Assembly (NCBI RefSeq): GCF_037975245.1 | Contig: NC_092565.1 | Location: forward strand, 12,394,499 to 12,458,498 | DNA length: 64,000 nucleotides | Direction: 5' to 3' | Source: Apostichopus japonicus | Taxonomy: Eukaryota; Echinodermata; Holothuroidea; Aspidochirotida; Stichopodidae | In this document: in pieces, positions 1-18,400 of the stretch | Numbering within the stretch: the first letter of the stretch is position 1 | Layout of the letters: each line of letters starts with the position of its first letter | Program-made: the position numbers and the translations under genes | Notes under the pieces: generated by a model | Databases searched by the model: none | Told to the model about the DNA's origin: nothing | The model's input: only the letters and a program-made list of their open reading frames with translations

Positions 1-148
1 AAGACATGCTATAATGGGCAGCCCCCCTTTACAGAAATGGTAGCAAAAGATAAAGAACAAAGAGGAATAGAAAAGAAAAGAAAAAGGAATACATAAACAA
101 AGGAAAACTTGTTAATGAAATATTGAAATTACCACAGTCCTCGCTTAC

Positions 149-442
149 CTGTCTATACTCTACAATTGCACTTTCCCATCTAGCTAACTGGTAACAGTTT
201 AACACTGCACCCCCCATTGACCCTTCTCTGGGGTCAAAGTTCATCAACAATTCCAAATTTACTGTTCGTGAAGTAAAGAAGCCTATCATGACAAATGACA
301 TTGTTATATAGATAAAAGCTGTGCATCTTTCGGTAAGTTTGTGTGGCATTGGATTCTCCATAGAAGTCCCTTCTGCCTGGACTTGTAAATCTCTGTTATC
401 ATGGTCTTCCTGGAGAAGTTCAACAACAGGTGTCTTTGACAT
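149..442 (-). CDS. First coding exon of an unrecognised membrane protein (partial)
   Basis: The minus strand opens with ATG at 442 and reads 98 codons to a strong donor (CAG|GTAAGC, exon end at 149), exactly on a codon boundary. The product starts MSKTPVVELLQEDHDNRD, has an acidic hydrophilic N-terminus of about 40 residues, then one hydrophobic stretch at about residues 41-57 (TAFIYITMSFVMIGFFT), then a soluble segment ending SAIVEYRQ. The open frame runs on to base 29 but looks non-coding past the donor. I do not recognise the family. The later exons would lie left of the window. The gene would run antisense to GOT1, whose own 5' exons must also lie to the left, so the two probably overlap or one is nested in the other. 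The evidence is one clean ATG-to-donor exon with protein-like composition; a chance frame cannot be excluded. Confidence 0.5.
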
Positions 443-1279
443 TCAGTGAAAGTACTTCTAAGGAAACTGTTGCCATTTACCCATTTCCCTTGGAAAGATC
501 AATTGATAAAGGCAATTTCTTGGATAAATGAATGCAAGTCATGTGGTCTCACTGCTGCAGGGCAATGTGCAGACACACAAACTTGATCAAGTCTCTATGT
601 CATATTTTCTACTGTGTTGGTTTTTTAATTGCATATCGAATTCAGTATAAGGAATAAGTGGATCTTGGATTAATAATAATTATACTTATTTTTATAGCGG
701 TCTCAATGCGCTTGTAAGGGCAGTGTTGTAGTGATTTAATCGATTTAATTGAATTATTTTATTTATTTAAAGTGATTTTGTTTAAAATGAAATGGTTACA
801 TACCCATATATATGTATGTTTGCTTGACAAAAAAACGATCTGTCTGTTGCCGGAAATCTCCAGCTTTTTCCTTTAAAAAGATCATATAAGGTTGGAAATA
901 ATTCTAGTCTATTTAACTTGAGGCTCTACATGTCCAATCTTATATCAGTCATTTTCAAAAATAATGTATAGAGTCCTGAGTCCTCACAAACAGCTCAAAT
1001 GTGTAAAGGCTAACTGTTAGTCTCTGAAGAAGATTCCACTAGGATAAAATTTCCAGGACCTCTAACTTTTACATAAAGCAGCATTGATAATTGATTTTCA
1101 TTCATGTTTGTTTAATTTGTTTGATTACTTTATTCTGATAGGTCTGGCCAAAGTGTTGTGAATGGGCAACCAAGCACAAAATCTGCTTCTTTGAGAGACC
1201 TGAAGAGTTTCTGTTGCAGATTAATTTTACACCCAAGAAGACGGTTCTTTAACTTTACCATTTGCATTTCTCTTTCCAG
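443..1279. other. Non-coding stretch, GOT1 intron
   Basis: No exon is visible on either strand. GOT1 sequence corresponding to human residues before about 103 does not occur here, so this is an intron of GOT1 as well as the upstream flank of the minus-strand exon at 149-442. It is AT-rich and has no obvious TATA box for the minus-strand gene. Confidence 0.5.
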
Positions 1280-9044
<7,765 letters not shown>

Positions 9045-9074
<30 letters not shown>

Positions 9075-9116
9075 TGGACAGAGGCAGTGTCTACCGTCCA
9101 ACCCTCTTAATGGACA
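9045..9116 (+). repeat. 36-bp tandem duplication of the GOT1 stop-codon block
   Basis: Bases 9045-9080 (the last nine GOT1 codons, the TAA and six more bases) are repeated at 9081-9116 with four differences. The unit is twelve codons long, so the copy keeps the frame and its own in-frame stop. Only the first stop should ever be reached. Confidence 0.95.
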
Positions 9117-11260
9117 AATCTTCTACCGACCTCTTCTGGCATGTGGCATTTCAGCTTATTATCATCATATTTTATGAAATGAAATCGTAGCTTTTGCTGT
9201 GAGAAAGCTTAAACATGATAAAATCCAGGATAGTATTTGCAAGTGGCCGTTTAAAATATTTTATAAAGCAAAAACTGTTATCATAGTGACAAAATTCAGT
9301 CTGTATTAGTTGTGTTGCATTCTTGAAATAGCGATTGAAAGACATTTTTCACTTTCCAGCGACACTCTAAATGTTCAGCTTCTGCAATATGTATTTGCAA
9401 CTCAATTTCCTTTAGCTCTTTCTTGTCTTTTCTTCATTTCAAATGTACCTTGGCCTTGGTTGGTCTGAGGACATTCCAAATGTACCTTGGACAGTCTGAG
9501 GACATTTCAAATGTACCTTGACGTTAGACGATCTGCGGACATTTTAAATGTACCTTAGCCTTGGAGGGTCTGCAGACATTTCAAACATACCTTTGCCTTG
9601 GAGGGTCTGCATACATTTTAAACGTACCCTTACTTTTCACAGACATTTCAGATGGAAGCATTGTTGCTTTGTCCTCATGCAAGGAATCGTTTAATGGAAA
9701 AGGTTTGCATAGCACTTTTGAAGGCTATGAGCTCTTGTCTCTTATGAATACTTTGGTTGTTCTGTCTACAGAAACTGCTACACATCTTTGCACTTTAATA
9801 GCAATTTGGCCATTTTGCAGAAACATTTCGTGTTGCGATACCGGATAAATTAATCTCTCTCCTCATTTGCTACTTAAAACATCACCCTGGCAGAAAGACA
9901 GCTTTATATTTCATGTAGTGCAAACATAAAATGGCAACAAACAAATCATAAAAAGGAAAAGCTAACATAATAAAGAAATCATAAAACAAATATCAAATTA
10001 ATAAAATAGAATTTATTGCTTAGAGAAGGCGCCAATCCAGTACTAGATAAATACATCTTTTTCTCTTTTATAAAAATGGAGGTTGTTTGGAACTGAATAA
10101 TACAATACCTAAAGCTTAAGAGGAAGGAAAAAGCAATTAGGAAGCTTTCAGAAATAATTAATGAATTCTGGATGGCATGAGAAATGAATCAACCAGTAAA
10201 AACATATTTATCGCTGGCCCATATCAAGGCGTCAGGTGGAGATGGGGATATGTTGTCATCAAAACTTCTCAGTCAAAAGTTAAGATAAAGCATCATTTAT
10301 ATTTGTTACCCTACTGAGGGGTCATATTAGAAGAAAATTTGACGGTTGATTTAACAATAAAGCACATGCAGGGTTCCCGTGGCTTGGAAAAGTAACAAAA
10401 TTTGATTTTCATTTCCAGCTTACCTCCTATAAGGAAAGTTATCATTTTGCTGTGCTTGGTTATATAGGTGTATTGTATGTACTTCACTGCTTCTGACATC
10501 AGTCTCCCTACCCCCTCCCCAAACCCATCCCCCCCCCATCTTCTGTGAAGATGTTTCTGATATTTATGAATGTTTGTGAGGACTTAAAGCTGGTAGTATT
10601 TCACAGTCATCTTTGACTTCACTCTAGACTGTCTGAAATCAATAATAATTAAAGATATGGACAAAATTCTATGATGCTTTTAGTCTTTCATTTCTGAACT
10701 ATACCAAAACACTTAAACTCTTTGTAGAAGTAAAGCTTTATCATATCCTATTCCTGAAGGTGAAGAAAGGGTAAATCTCTCTGCAGGGTTCCTTTGATTT
10801 TTGATAGATTTATGATAAATATCGCCTGATATCTGTAGAACAACTATTTAACATTCTGTAATTTTTCTCTCTCATCAAATGTTTACATTGCAATGTTGTG
10901 ATCTTTTCCAGCTTTTTTTCCCTGTTGTGTGATTTCTTAGCATAAAATTTGCAGATTTCTTGGAAATTTTAAAAATACAGGAGACATGTATTCATATCAA
11001 TGAATTAAAAGAAACACTTGTTAAATCAGTTTATCTCCCATGGCAACTTTCTTCCATGGTTTGTTAGCTCATTTAATACTCTATTCATTACCTTAAGATA
11101 TAGTTTCATATATTGTCCTTGTACTTATTCTGCCTGAATGCATGACACACAGCTTGATATGTGATTTTTTATTATTTGATGATAAAAAAATGGCAATAAA
11201 TTAAATGGACTTAAACTAAATTACCTCTTATTCCATTTGTTGTTGTTGTATGTTTTACAG
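9117..11260. other. GOT1 3' untranslated and downstream region
   Basis: This stretch holds the probable GOT1 3' UTR. A minisatellite of about 37 bp lies at 9436-9630. Candidate poly(A) signals AATAAA occur at 9969-9974 and 10000-10005, and another at 11195-11200. No further exon is convincing. Confidence 0.5.
9436..9630 (+). repeat. 37-bp minisatellite, six units
   Basis: The phrase AAATGTACCTTGG recurs at about 9441, 9478, 9509, 9546, 9583 and 9620, with TCTGAGGACATT or a close variant between units; the usual spacing is 37 bases. It lies in the presumed GOT1 3' UTR, so it would be transcribed. Confidence 0.85.
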
Positions 11261-11422
11261 TCAAACAATGCGGCTAAGGGATTATACTATTTACCTGTGA
11301 ATGACCTTGCCTTCCCAGTGGTCATGCTAGCTAAGCAAGGCAACCTGTCCTATTTCGAGCCCCTTGTAGGCTCGTACCATGAGAGCATGGTTGTTCATGA
11401 AATGAGATCAAATGCCATTTAG
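11261..11422 (+). CDS. Orphan possible terminal exon, unknown product
   Basis: A good acceptor (pyrimidine-rich tract then TTTTACAG at 11253-11260) precedes 53 open codons ending in TAG at 11420-11422. The peptide begins SNNAAKGLYYLPVNDLAF and contains NLSYFEPLVGSYHESMVV, with balanced, protein-like composition and varied codon use. I do not recognise it and see no partner exons upstream, nor can it be joined to GOT1 in a way known for that family. It may be the last exon of an unseen gene, an exon remnant, or chance. Confidence 0.3.
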   Translation, partial: SNNAAKGLYYLPVNDLAFPVVMLAKQGNLSYFEPLVGSYHESMVVHEMRSNAI

Positions 11423-13347
11423 GTATCCAATTCAAATATTATCAAATTTTAGGGGAAACTTCTGAAGACATACATGTTCACCAAAGCTGGCCATATTCAT
11501 CTTCATATAGTGGTTTGGTTAGTAATTTCACAGCTTAGATCAGTTTGGTGAAATGACGTTTTTTTGCGGGGGAGGGGGCCGTGGGGTGGGGGGTTCGCGA
11601 CTATGGTTTACCACGGGTAACTTGTCAGAAAAAAAGTTTCAGTATTGCCCTCAAACATGCTAGAAAATAATAGTCACTGTTTTTCGCTGTCCCATATATT
11701 CACTCTCAAACACAACAGTTTTATCCTAAAATCCCCAATTGTTAAGATACAATAACCCCCATGGTTTTGGGGTCTTACGTCTGATTGGATAGAGGGATAT
11801 TCTATTATCGTCTGGTGTAAACACAATGATTCACAAACAGAATGATAGACAATGCCGTCTCACTCCCATGAATACCTCAAAACTTAAGCTGTGTCATAAA
11901 AATCGAAACAAGGATTTCATGTCCTAAGATGCTTTCAGTCTGCGCATAGAATCCGATCAATACAGCCACCCGGTCGGTGGGCTTTTGTTCTGGATCGATT
12001 TTAGAGGGGTTATTCGGGTCCTTCTGTATCCAAGGTAGCAATATAAGGGGGGTGAGACTAAACCCATATATTCCATGCAGTTATTGATAACCGTGTCATA
12101 TACAGCCTCAGAACTTTGTGGTATGGAGAAGAAAAAGGGGGATAAACTTATCGCTACCATGGCTTGACTAAATAAGTTTTAATCAATGTTAGTATACTGT
12201 AGATTTTAGTCAGCTCTACGAGTTGAAGTTAACTCACTTTGAATATTACGAACAAAGAATTCAACAACGGAGTCGGAAGAAAAAAAGAGGACTAAATAGA
12301 TATCGGAGTAAAACAAAAAGTCGTCAACATGCATTGGCGTGAAAACTTTGTGAAAGGTGAGTAACTCTCTTCGGCATTTGTAGATAACTCTCGGTGGGAA
12401 AAGTGAATTAATTAATGCTGTTTCCAATGTTTTTTTCTTCTGTAAAGTCCAATTCGTACTGCGATTTACGCTAGTGGTTTGGTCACGCACATGCAAGTGT
12501 GGTGTCCCACCCATAAATGAAGGTCCCATTTCATTCCAGACATGTATCATTATGTTGTTTTCTTTCCTGTTTTTTTAGTCTCCAAATGTCTTGAATCGTC
12601 TCACTTATAGTACGACCAAAAATCTTAAGTTTTGATTTGCTATAATTGCTTTGACGATAAATTAAGGAAACTTTACGTCAATCCTACTTTGTTTATATAT
12701 CATGTAGTTTATCGAGTAATGGAGTTAAACGATTGTGTTAAACATTCAACAATCCATCTGTTCTATCGGGATATACCCTTATCAAGAAGACACCGATGTG
12801 ATAGGTACGGTACCATACATATAGAAGTCCAATTCATTGCTTAGAATTTTGAGACAACTTTACTAATCCCAATGGTAAAATGATTGTCTGAATCCTTTAT
12901 CATTGTCTTTACTATGGAGCTATACGCAGTATCCTAAAATTTGTCTTCTATTCACCTATATGAGCTGCTTATATATGTATAGAAAGCGAATTAAAACCTA
13001 AATTTTATCGTATATGCCACATAATGCACCATTTCAAAATCACAACTTTTTAATTGTTTCTTTTCTGAACAAAAATACCCAAACCAGGTCGCTACATGGG
13101 TGTGGGGGCTACATTGCATACCATTAACATATTGTATATGTCTCAGGGTCACACCCCTCCTTTTTCAAGTCCTTTGTGAGAGCCTGCAACCACCCCCCCC
13201 CCCCTCACCGGCCTCCTCACTTTTTGATAGCTTTCTATGCCAGCGGAGTGTTCGCACTGCAACCAGATGAATGGTTATAAAAAAACATCCTTCAATTGGT
13301 GGTTATCGCCTGATTACATTTACTATCATTCATTTTCCATCTTATAG
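11423..13347. other. Intergenic or upstream intron; no gene seen
   Basis: This stretch contains G-rich and C-rich runs (near 11570-11600 and 13191-13204) and no convincing exon. A 114-codon minus-strand frame at 12206-12550 lacks splice or family support. If the gene at 13348 has 5' exons, they should be here or in transposon-scrambled sequence; I could not find them. Confidence 0.4.
13217..13232 (+). repeat. Left arm of a 16-bp perfect inverted repeat around the 13348 gene
   Basis: TCACTTTTTGATAGCT here is the exact reverse complement of 14746-14761. The surroundings of both arms are C/G-run-rich and resemble decayed MITE ends. The pair brackets the open frame at 13348-14528. Confidence 0.7.
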
Positions 13348-14528
13348 AATTATGTATCGTTGGACTGAGTGGGTCAGCGGAGGCGGCACAAAACTCGCAG
13401 GATCCTCCCCAGAGGAAGTCTACCGGTCGATCAACGCTTCCACCTGCGACTTGGAGTAAAAGTCGCAGCACTACCGCTGTATTGGTTGGGTCCGCTCGCA
13501 CCACTAGTCGCACAAGTTCCTATCGCAGTGTACCTCGGTTTTACAATGGACCTCAGCTGGCAAACACACCATGTAATATGTTGAACAAAAATTTACCCGA
13601 AATTCGCGATGCTCGCAAGTTTGGCCTGCATGGAACGACCAAGGAAATACATGGTCACTCGTCGGATGTGAGTGGTGGTGGGAGCAGTTCCTCGTATCCA
13701 ACAAGAGCATATACGGCTAAAACACAGATAGATACCATCAAGGACTTCGATGGAAGGACGGAGCTATGTTCGATCCCTACTACAGATGCAGGGAACGGAG
13801 TGGTCACCAAAAGGACTCAGAGTAGGGCAAAATCGGAACCTACTTCTTTACTAAAACAAACGGAATTTCGACCGAATTTGGTCATAAAACCTTTAAAACC
13901 AAAATTGGATTTGAATGATGACGAAGACTCCCAGCAACATGACAAGAATGACGTCACTATGTTCATTAGAATGAACCAACATTATAAACTATCGGAGCAT
14001 CAGAAAGAAGAGACGCCTCGTAAAATCACTACACCGCGGTTATTTGGATCACCGCGTGGATCTCGCCCTGAAGAGGGTTTTGAACAATTTTTAACGATGA
14101 AATCGATATACCGTTCTAACGATAAAGAGTCGGCACAATTCCCCGACGCGGCGGTGCAGCCGGTTGTGGCTGTAGAAGACGGTAACACGGTGTATGTTAA
14201 CGAAGGCAATCGTAATTTCGTTCTTAATTTAAGACAGTTATCCAAGAGACATATGGAAAAGCACAGTGACTTGGATACGATAAAAGCGACCGAGCGGGCT
14301 AATGTCATACATGATACTACACGTGCTTCCGCAAAGGTCCCGCATCAAGAAATTTCAAAGGAAAAGCTAGTTAATAGCTGGTTGGAAACTTGCCCTAGCG
14401 ACTCACCTGCAATACCCAAAGCTCTCGGTTACCATGGAGATCACCAACCGAAGGCAACACTCGCCCATAGGAAGCAAATCGTTTTGAATGTACCTTACAT
14501 TGGAGAAGAAGCAGAACAAAGGGAATAA
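13348..14528 (+). CDS. Unrecognised disordered protein, probably the last coding exon
   Basis: An acceptor (CTTATAG, 13341-13347, after a pyrimidine-rich tract) opens a frame of about 393 codons ending TAA at 14526-14528. If the frame starts at its first internal ATG (13578) the product is 316 residues. The sequence just before that ATG (KSTGRSTLPPATWSKSRS) also looks coding, so a spliced 5' exon is more likely. The protein is rich in Ser, Thr, Lys, Arg and Asn, has no signal peptide or membrane segment, and looks mostly disordered. A more ordered block reads NRNFVLNLRQLSKRHMEKHS, and the C-terminal part has LVNSWLETCPSDSPA. No family recognised. It converges with another orphan gene at 16898-18400. 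Length, acceptor and codon composition argue for a real gene. Confidence 0.7.
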
Positions 14529-16897
14529 CATACATCATTAAAGATTGTAAGGATAAATGCACATGTAACATTAAAACCGTAAGGCTGAGAATACATGGTG
14601 TACAAGTCCGAAAATGAACTGTGCTAACTTTGTGGCAAAGTTAATGGAATATATCAAATGTATTATTGGTTGATTTTCTGCAGTGATGTTGAATCATTCC
14701 ATTAAAAGCCAGTAAAGTATCGTTAAAACATCCGTTTGAGTAGGGAGCTATCAAAAAGTGAAGGATAGGGTGGGCAGAAAGCCATAGGTGTCTGACGTCT
14801 TCATCATATAAAGTTTACTTATGTAGATGTAACGGGACATAGAAAATATGGGCTTTTTATGTCCAAATCTCTCTTTAACTCTATAGCTGTTCGAATTTCA
14901 GTGTGTCAGCAAAATTTGACTTTACATGTCAAAACAGATAGAAAGAGCAAAAAAACAAAGTGTGGGGGGGGGGGGCAAAAATAGGACATATAATGGACGG
15001 TTTATGGAACGAAAATATATATATATAATTAGATTGCCTGGCACTCCTTTTACCAAAACAAAGGATCGAACTGAATGATTAAATACTGCCGTGTGCGTCC
15101 CCAGTTGAAAAAGTGAGGGGCAAATACATATTCATATAAATACGGGGCCTTCTGCCTCCTCATCATATCCTATGCCTATATGGAAATTCAGTAATTGAGG
15201 GAGAGTGGGGGGGGGGGGGGGTTAGCCCGGATAAGGCCTTTGATTTGCAGTACTCTATGTTCTTGATGTACATTTTCATCCCATCTTTAATTTGTTTTAT
15301 ATTGTAAATATATCAAGAAAGAGAAAAGGATAAATCGAGGCTTTGTTTTGTTTTATTCTTTCCTTCTATCGAAACGATGTTCATCTTCAAGCAGAATCAC
15401 ACATGCTGTTTTAATTACACAATGCTTCTATTTGATAAGGAGTTGCTCATCACTAAGTTTCGTGTGTCTCGTCAGACTGAACCATGAGGCTAATATGTGT
15501 ATTAATACATGTATGATATGTGTATTAATATTCAGACGGTTCTTTTCATACTTTTCTACAGCATTTCTATCGTCCTACAAATTGTACTCTTAAAACAAAG
15601 GAACCTCACAATGAGAAGACAATGGAATGTAAGACACTATAGCGTACCGGTAATGTGCGATGTGTTCGTTAAGTTTCGAATTAAAAATTACGCGAAATTT
15701 CAAGGAGAATGTGACCAAGCCTGTTAAATATATATTACTGCAAGTGTTCAAAACATTGAAATCTTTACCATTTATTATAACTTCATAATATAAATTACAT
15801 TGAAAATATATGTTTCTATGAGCGTCTCTAATACTTCGTAATTTGAACAAGCATTAACAGTAACTACACAATCGAATCATATAGAGCTATTGCAGTAATC
15901 AACAGCCTCAGCTTTGGCATAAACCGATCGTATTATTTATTGACCTGCATAATTATGAACTTTGCCTGGTTTAGATCAATTCAACCAACTGAAGTGAGTA
16001 AATTACTTATTTCAACCCCCTCTCTCACACCCACACCCACCCCTCAACTCACACCATGCAAACACTCTTCACCCGACGCGGCATGTATCACACAGTTCAA
16101 TATATAAGGAGTTCATTACATTCAGCAGTTCCCGTTATCAGACTTGATGTAAGTCGTTATTCTGATTCTTGCAGAGTTACATGGACTCGTACCACAGCTT
16201 TACATGCATTATATGTCTAAAATGTGCTGAAATTTATGATATTTTGTATAATTACTTTATTACTTACTTTCTTACTTTTCTGTTTGATATACACAACAAT
16301 CAGACCTGTCGCCTATAATAATGGTATTATATGTACGAGGACGAAATCACGTACACTTCTGGGGCGGGGCTTTAGAATAAAATCAAGGGGATTATCTCCT
16401 CCCCCCCCTCCCACTTGCAGGCAGAATATTACAAAAACAAAAAATCATATAGTGCACTGTACATAAATATATAACATGTATGTGCTGTACAATCTAAACA
16501 GTTGAACATTCTGAAATATTTTTGTATAAAAAAATACAACATCGGGGGTTAACGTCGCTGTACTCATCATTACAGTGACGTAGTCATGGGAGGTGACACA
16601 ATGAGCTGAGATCCCCAATCTCTCTTTCCCAATGAAACATATTCTATGCAATACGTTAGTGACATGCACTGTCCCTACTCGCCCCTCCCCCACCCTTCGT
16701 TAAGGTTATATACAACAATCTGTCACTCACTCTCCCATCCACACAAAATATGTGATTGGTATTGGCTGAGCCACTGATCAACCACAATGACGTCACAACA
16801 TATAAGCTACCGGTACTGGTCGCCGACATTTTACTTAGCTAATAGCATACTTACACTAAAATTTAGCCTAGAAACTACACCTAACTATGGTTACTCG
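14529..16897. other. Convergent intergenic region
   Basis: The region between two convergent orphan genes. It holds long G runs (near 14964-14976 and 15207-15221), MITE-like debris including the right arm 14746-14761, and a promoter-like cluster at 16755-16807. Several short frames (for example 15509-15727 and 16224-16466, the latter with a GTG start) have no support. Confidence 0.4.
16755..16807 (+). promoter_or_regulatory. Promoter-like cluster: two inverted CCAAT boxes, full CRE, TATA-like box
   Basis: In order on the plus strand: ATTGG at 16755-16759 and 16761-16765 (NF-Y type), the palindromic CRE TGACGTCA at 16788-16795, then CATATAAG at about 16799-16806. Spacing suits a TATA-type promoter with a start near 16830. 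It would fire antisense into the 3' end of the gene at 16898-18400; only short frames follow, so any product may be non-coding. Motif evidence only. Confidence 0.35.
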
Positions 16898-18400
16898 TCA
16901 TAATGTTCCATGTGATGAAACTGATGAAGGATAGGGTGATCCAATAAAGTTATATTTGTCCCGAAACGATTCTTCATAATTCATAAATTGTCCTCGATCA
17001 TCCAAATATTCAGAGTTTTTCCGATGATCCTGGTATTCTAATGATTGCAGCCAACGTTTACATCTCTCCGCGTTTTCTCTCAAATAGATCATATTATCGA
17101 ATTCTGTTTCTCTTAAATTATACTCCAGTGGTTTTGCCTGAGATAGACGAACCACTGTCTGTTCTTTTGGCACTTCTTTACTGTCAATGAAACGAGATCT
17201 GGTTCGTTTGATGTTAATCTTTCGCTGTCTTCGTTGATCCGGTGAACCACTCTGCGCACTAATATCCGATACGGAATCTTCCTCACGTGTGGGCTCCGAT
17301 GGTTGTCGCTCATTTTCACCACCACATTGAGTTGATTGAGATTGCTTCGAAAGGTGGTTTGAATTGAGCGGAGAATTAGACCGCCAATTTGTGCCGTCTG
17401 TTTGGCTCGGAATTGTCAGGGTTTGCCAACTGGGTGGTTTGGGTGGACGAGGGGTGACTGTGTCATCAGGCTTCAATTGAGTTAGCCCAATCGATTTCGG
17501 AATCGACTCCGTCTTGTTTAAATGTTTTTTCTTCTCAGATAAGGAATGCGTAGACGATGGACTTGGACTGAGTAGTGATTGCCAACTAGGAGCTTTAGGT
17601 GGTTTCCTTATGATGACGTCAGTTTGTTTCTTTGTGCTCTGTTTGCCCGTCATCCTCCCTCCAGTAGAGTAGCTTCTGATCCTCTCGAAAGACTCTTTTC
17701 GTTCGCCATTTGAGGAACTCGAGACCTCGCGCTTTGTACTAGGCTTCACCGAGGTCTTGAGCCTTGTCGAATATTCCATTCGAATCGAGCAATCACGTGA
17801 CAGCAATCGCTGCCTTTGGAGCTCTTGATCCTTCTGTACTTCGTAGGACACTGCCGTCTGGACTTTGGTATCAGGGCACTGAATTGGCGCCTCGTTACTA
17901 TTATTAGCTGCCACCAGTGGTGGATAACTCGACCGCTTGTTATCTCGATTTATATTTAGTTCTTTCAAAAATTCACCTCTTTGTCCCACTCCTTCTTCTG
18001 AGTGTGCGTTCCTTGGTCTCCTTTTAACACGTCCTTTTCTGTCTGTTGAAGACACTTTGGTCAGCTGATCCTTGCCAGCTGAATCACGAAGCCGGTTCTC
18101 AATTTGTTTTTCTACTTGTTGTTCTTTTGACAAGTATGTCCCTTTTGAGTCACACTGTCTCAAGGAGTTGTAAAACCTTTTGGAATGAGTCGTTTCAAGG
18201 CTGTCTCTTGCTTCTCTGCCTCTGAAAGAAGTCGTTGCATCGTCACTCGTGCAGTCGGTTTGGATGTGAGCTACACGGGTTTCTGATTGACCAAGTACAA
18301 TGTCAGTTAGATTTCTTCTCAGTCCATCTACCTGCTCAGATAAGAAGCGTTTAGATTTCTGTCTTCCCTTCTTTGCTATCTTATCCCACGCAGTAGTCAT
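16898..18400 (-). CDS. Unrecognised 500-residue basic protein with PPKxPSWQ repeats
   Basis: A single 500-codon frame from ATG at 18400 to the stop at 16898. An in-frame stop lies 15 bases upstream, so this ATG is a sound start unless an intron abuts it. The protein is very hydrophilic, rich in Ser, Arg, Lys and Gln, and most likely disordered. A motif occurs twice: RKPPKAPSWQSL near residues 265-276 and PRPPKPPSWQTL near 317-328. The C-terminal 70 residues differ: a probable charged helix (MIYLRENAERCKRWLQSLEY, 437-456) followed by an acidic, Tyr-rich tail. The proline/tryptophan repeats look like short linear binding motifs, and the terminal helix may be the conserved core, but I do not recognise the family. 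No signal peptide or membrane segment. A frame of this length is very unlikely by chance in AT-rich DNA. Confidence 0.75.
   Translation of the reverse strand: MTTAWDKIAKKGRQKSKRFLSEQVDGLRRNLTDIVLGQSETRVAHIQTDCTSDDATTSFRGREARDSLETTHSKRFYNSLRQCDSKGTYLSKEQQVEKQIENRLRDSAGKDQLTKVSSTDRKGRVKRRPRNAHSEEGVGQRGEFLKELNINRDNKRSSYPPLVAANNSNEAPIQCPDTKVQTAVSYEVQKDQELQRQRLLSRDCSIRMEYSTRLKTSVKPSTKREVSSSSNGERKESFERIRSYSTGGRMTGKQSTKKQTDVIIRKPPKAPSWQSLLSPSPSSTHSLSEKKKHLNKTESIPKSIGLTQLKPDDTVTPRPPKPPSWQTLTIPSQTDGTNWRSNSPLNSNHLSKQSQSTQCGGENERQPSEPTREEDSVSDISAQSGSPDQRRQRKINIKRTRSRFIDSKEVPKEQTVVRLSQAKPLEYNLRETEFDNMIYLRENAERCKRWLQSLEYQDHRKNSEYLDDRGQFMNYEESFRDKYNFIGSPYPSSVSSHGTL

Noticed and set aside
12206-12550. 114-codon minus-strand frame
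   Set aside because: No recognisable motif, promoter, or splice partner; length is within chance for this region.
16224-16466. Frame with a hydrophobic start, possible small membrane protein
   Set aside because: It starts with GTG; the ATG-started version lacks supporting promoter spacing, and the second half translates a C-run MITE-like tract.
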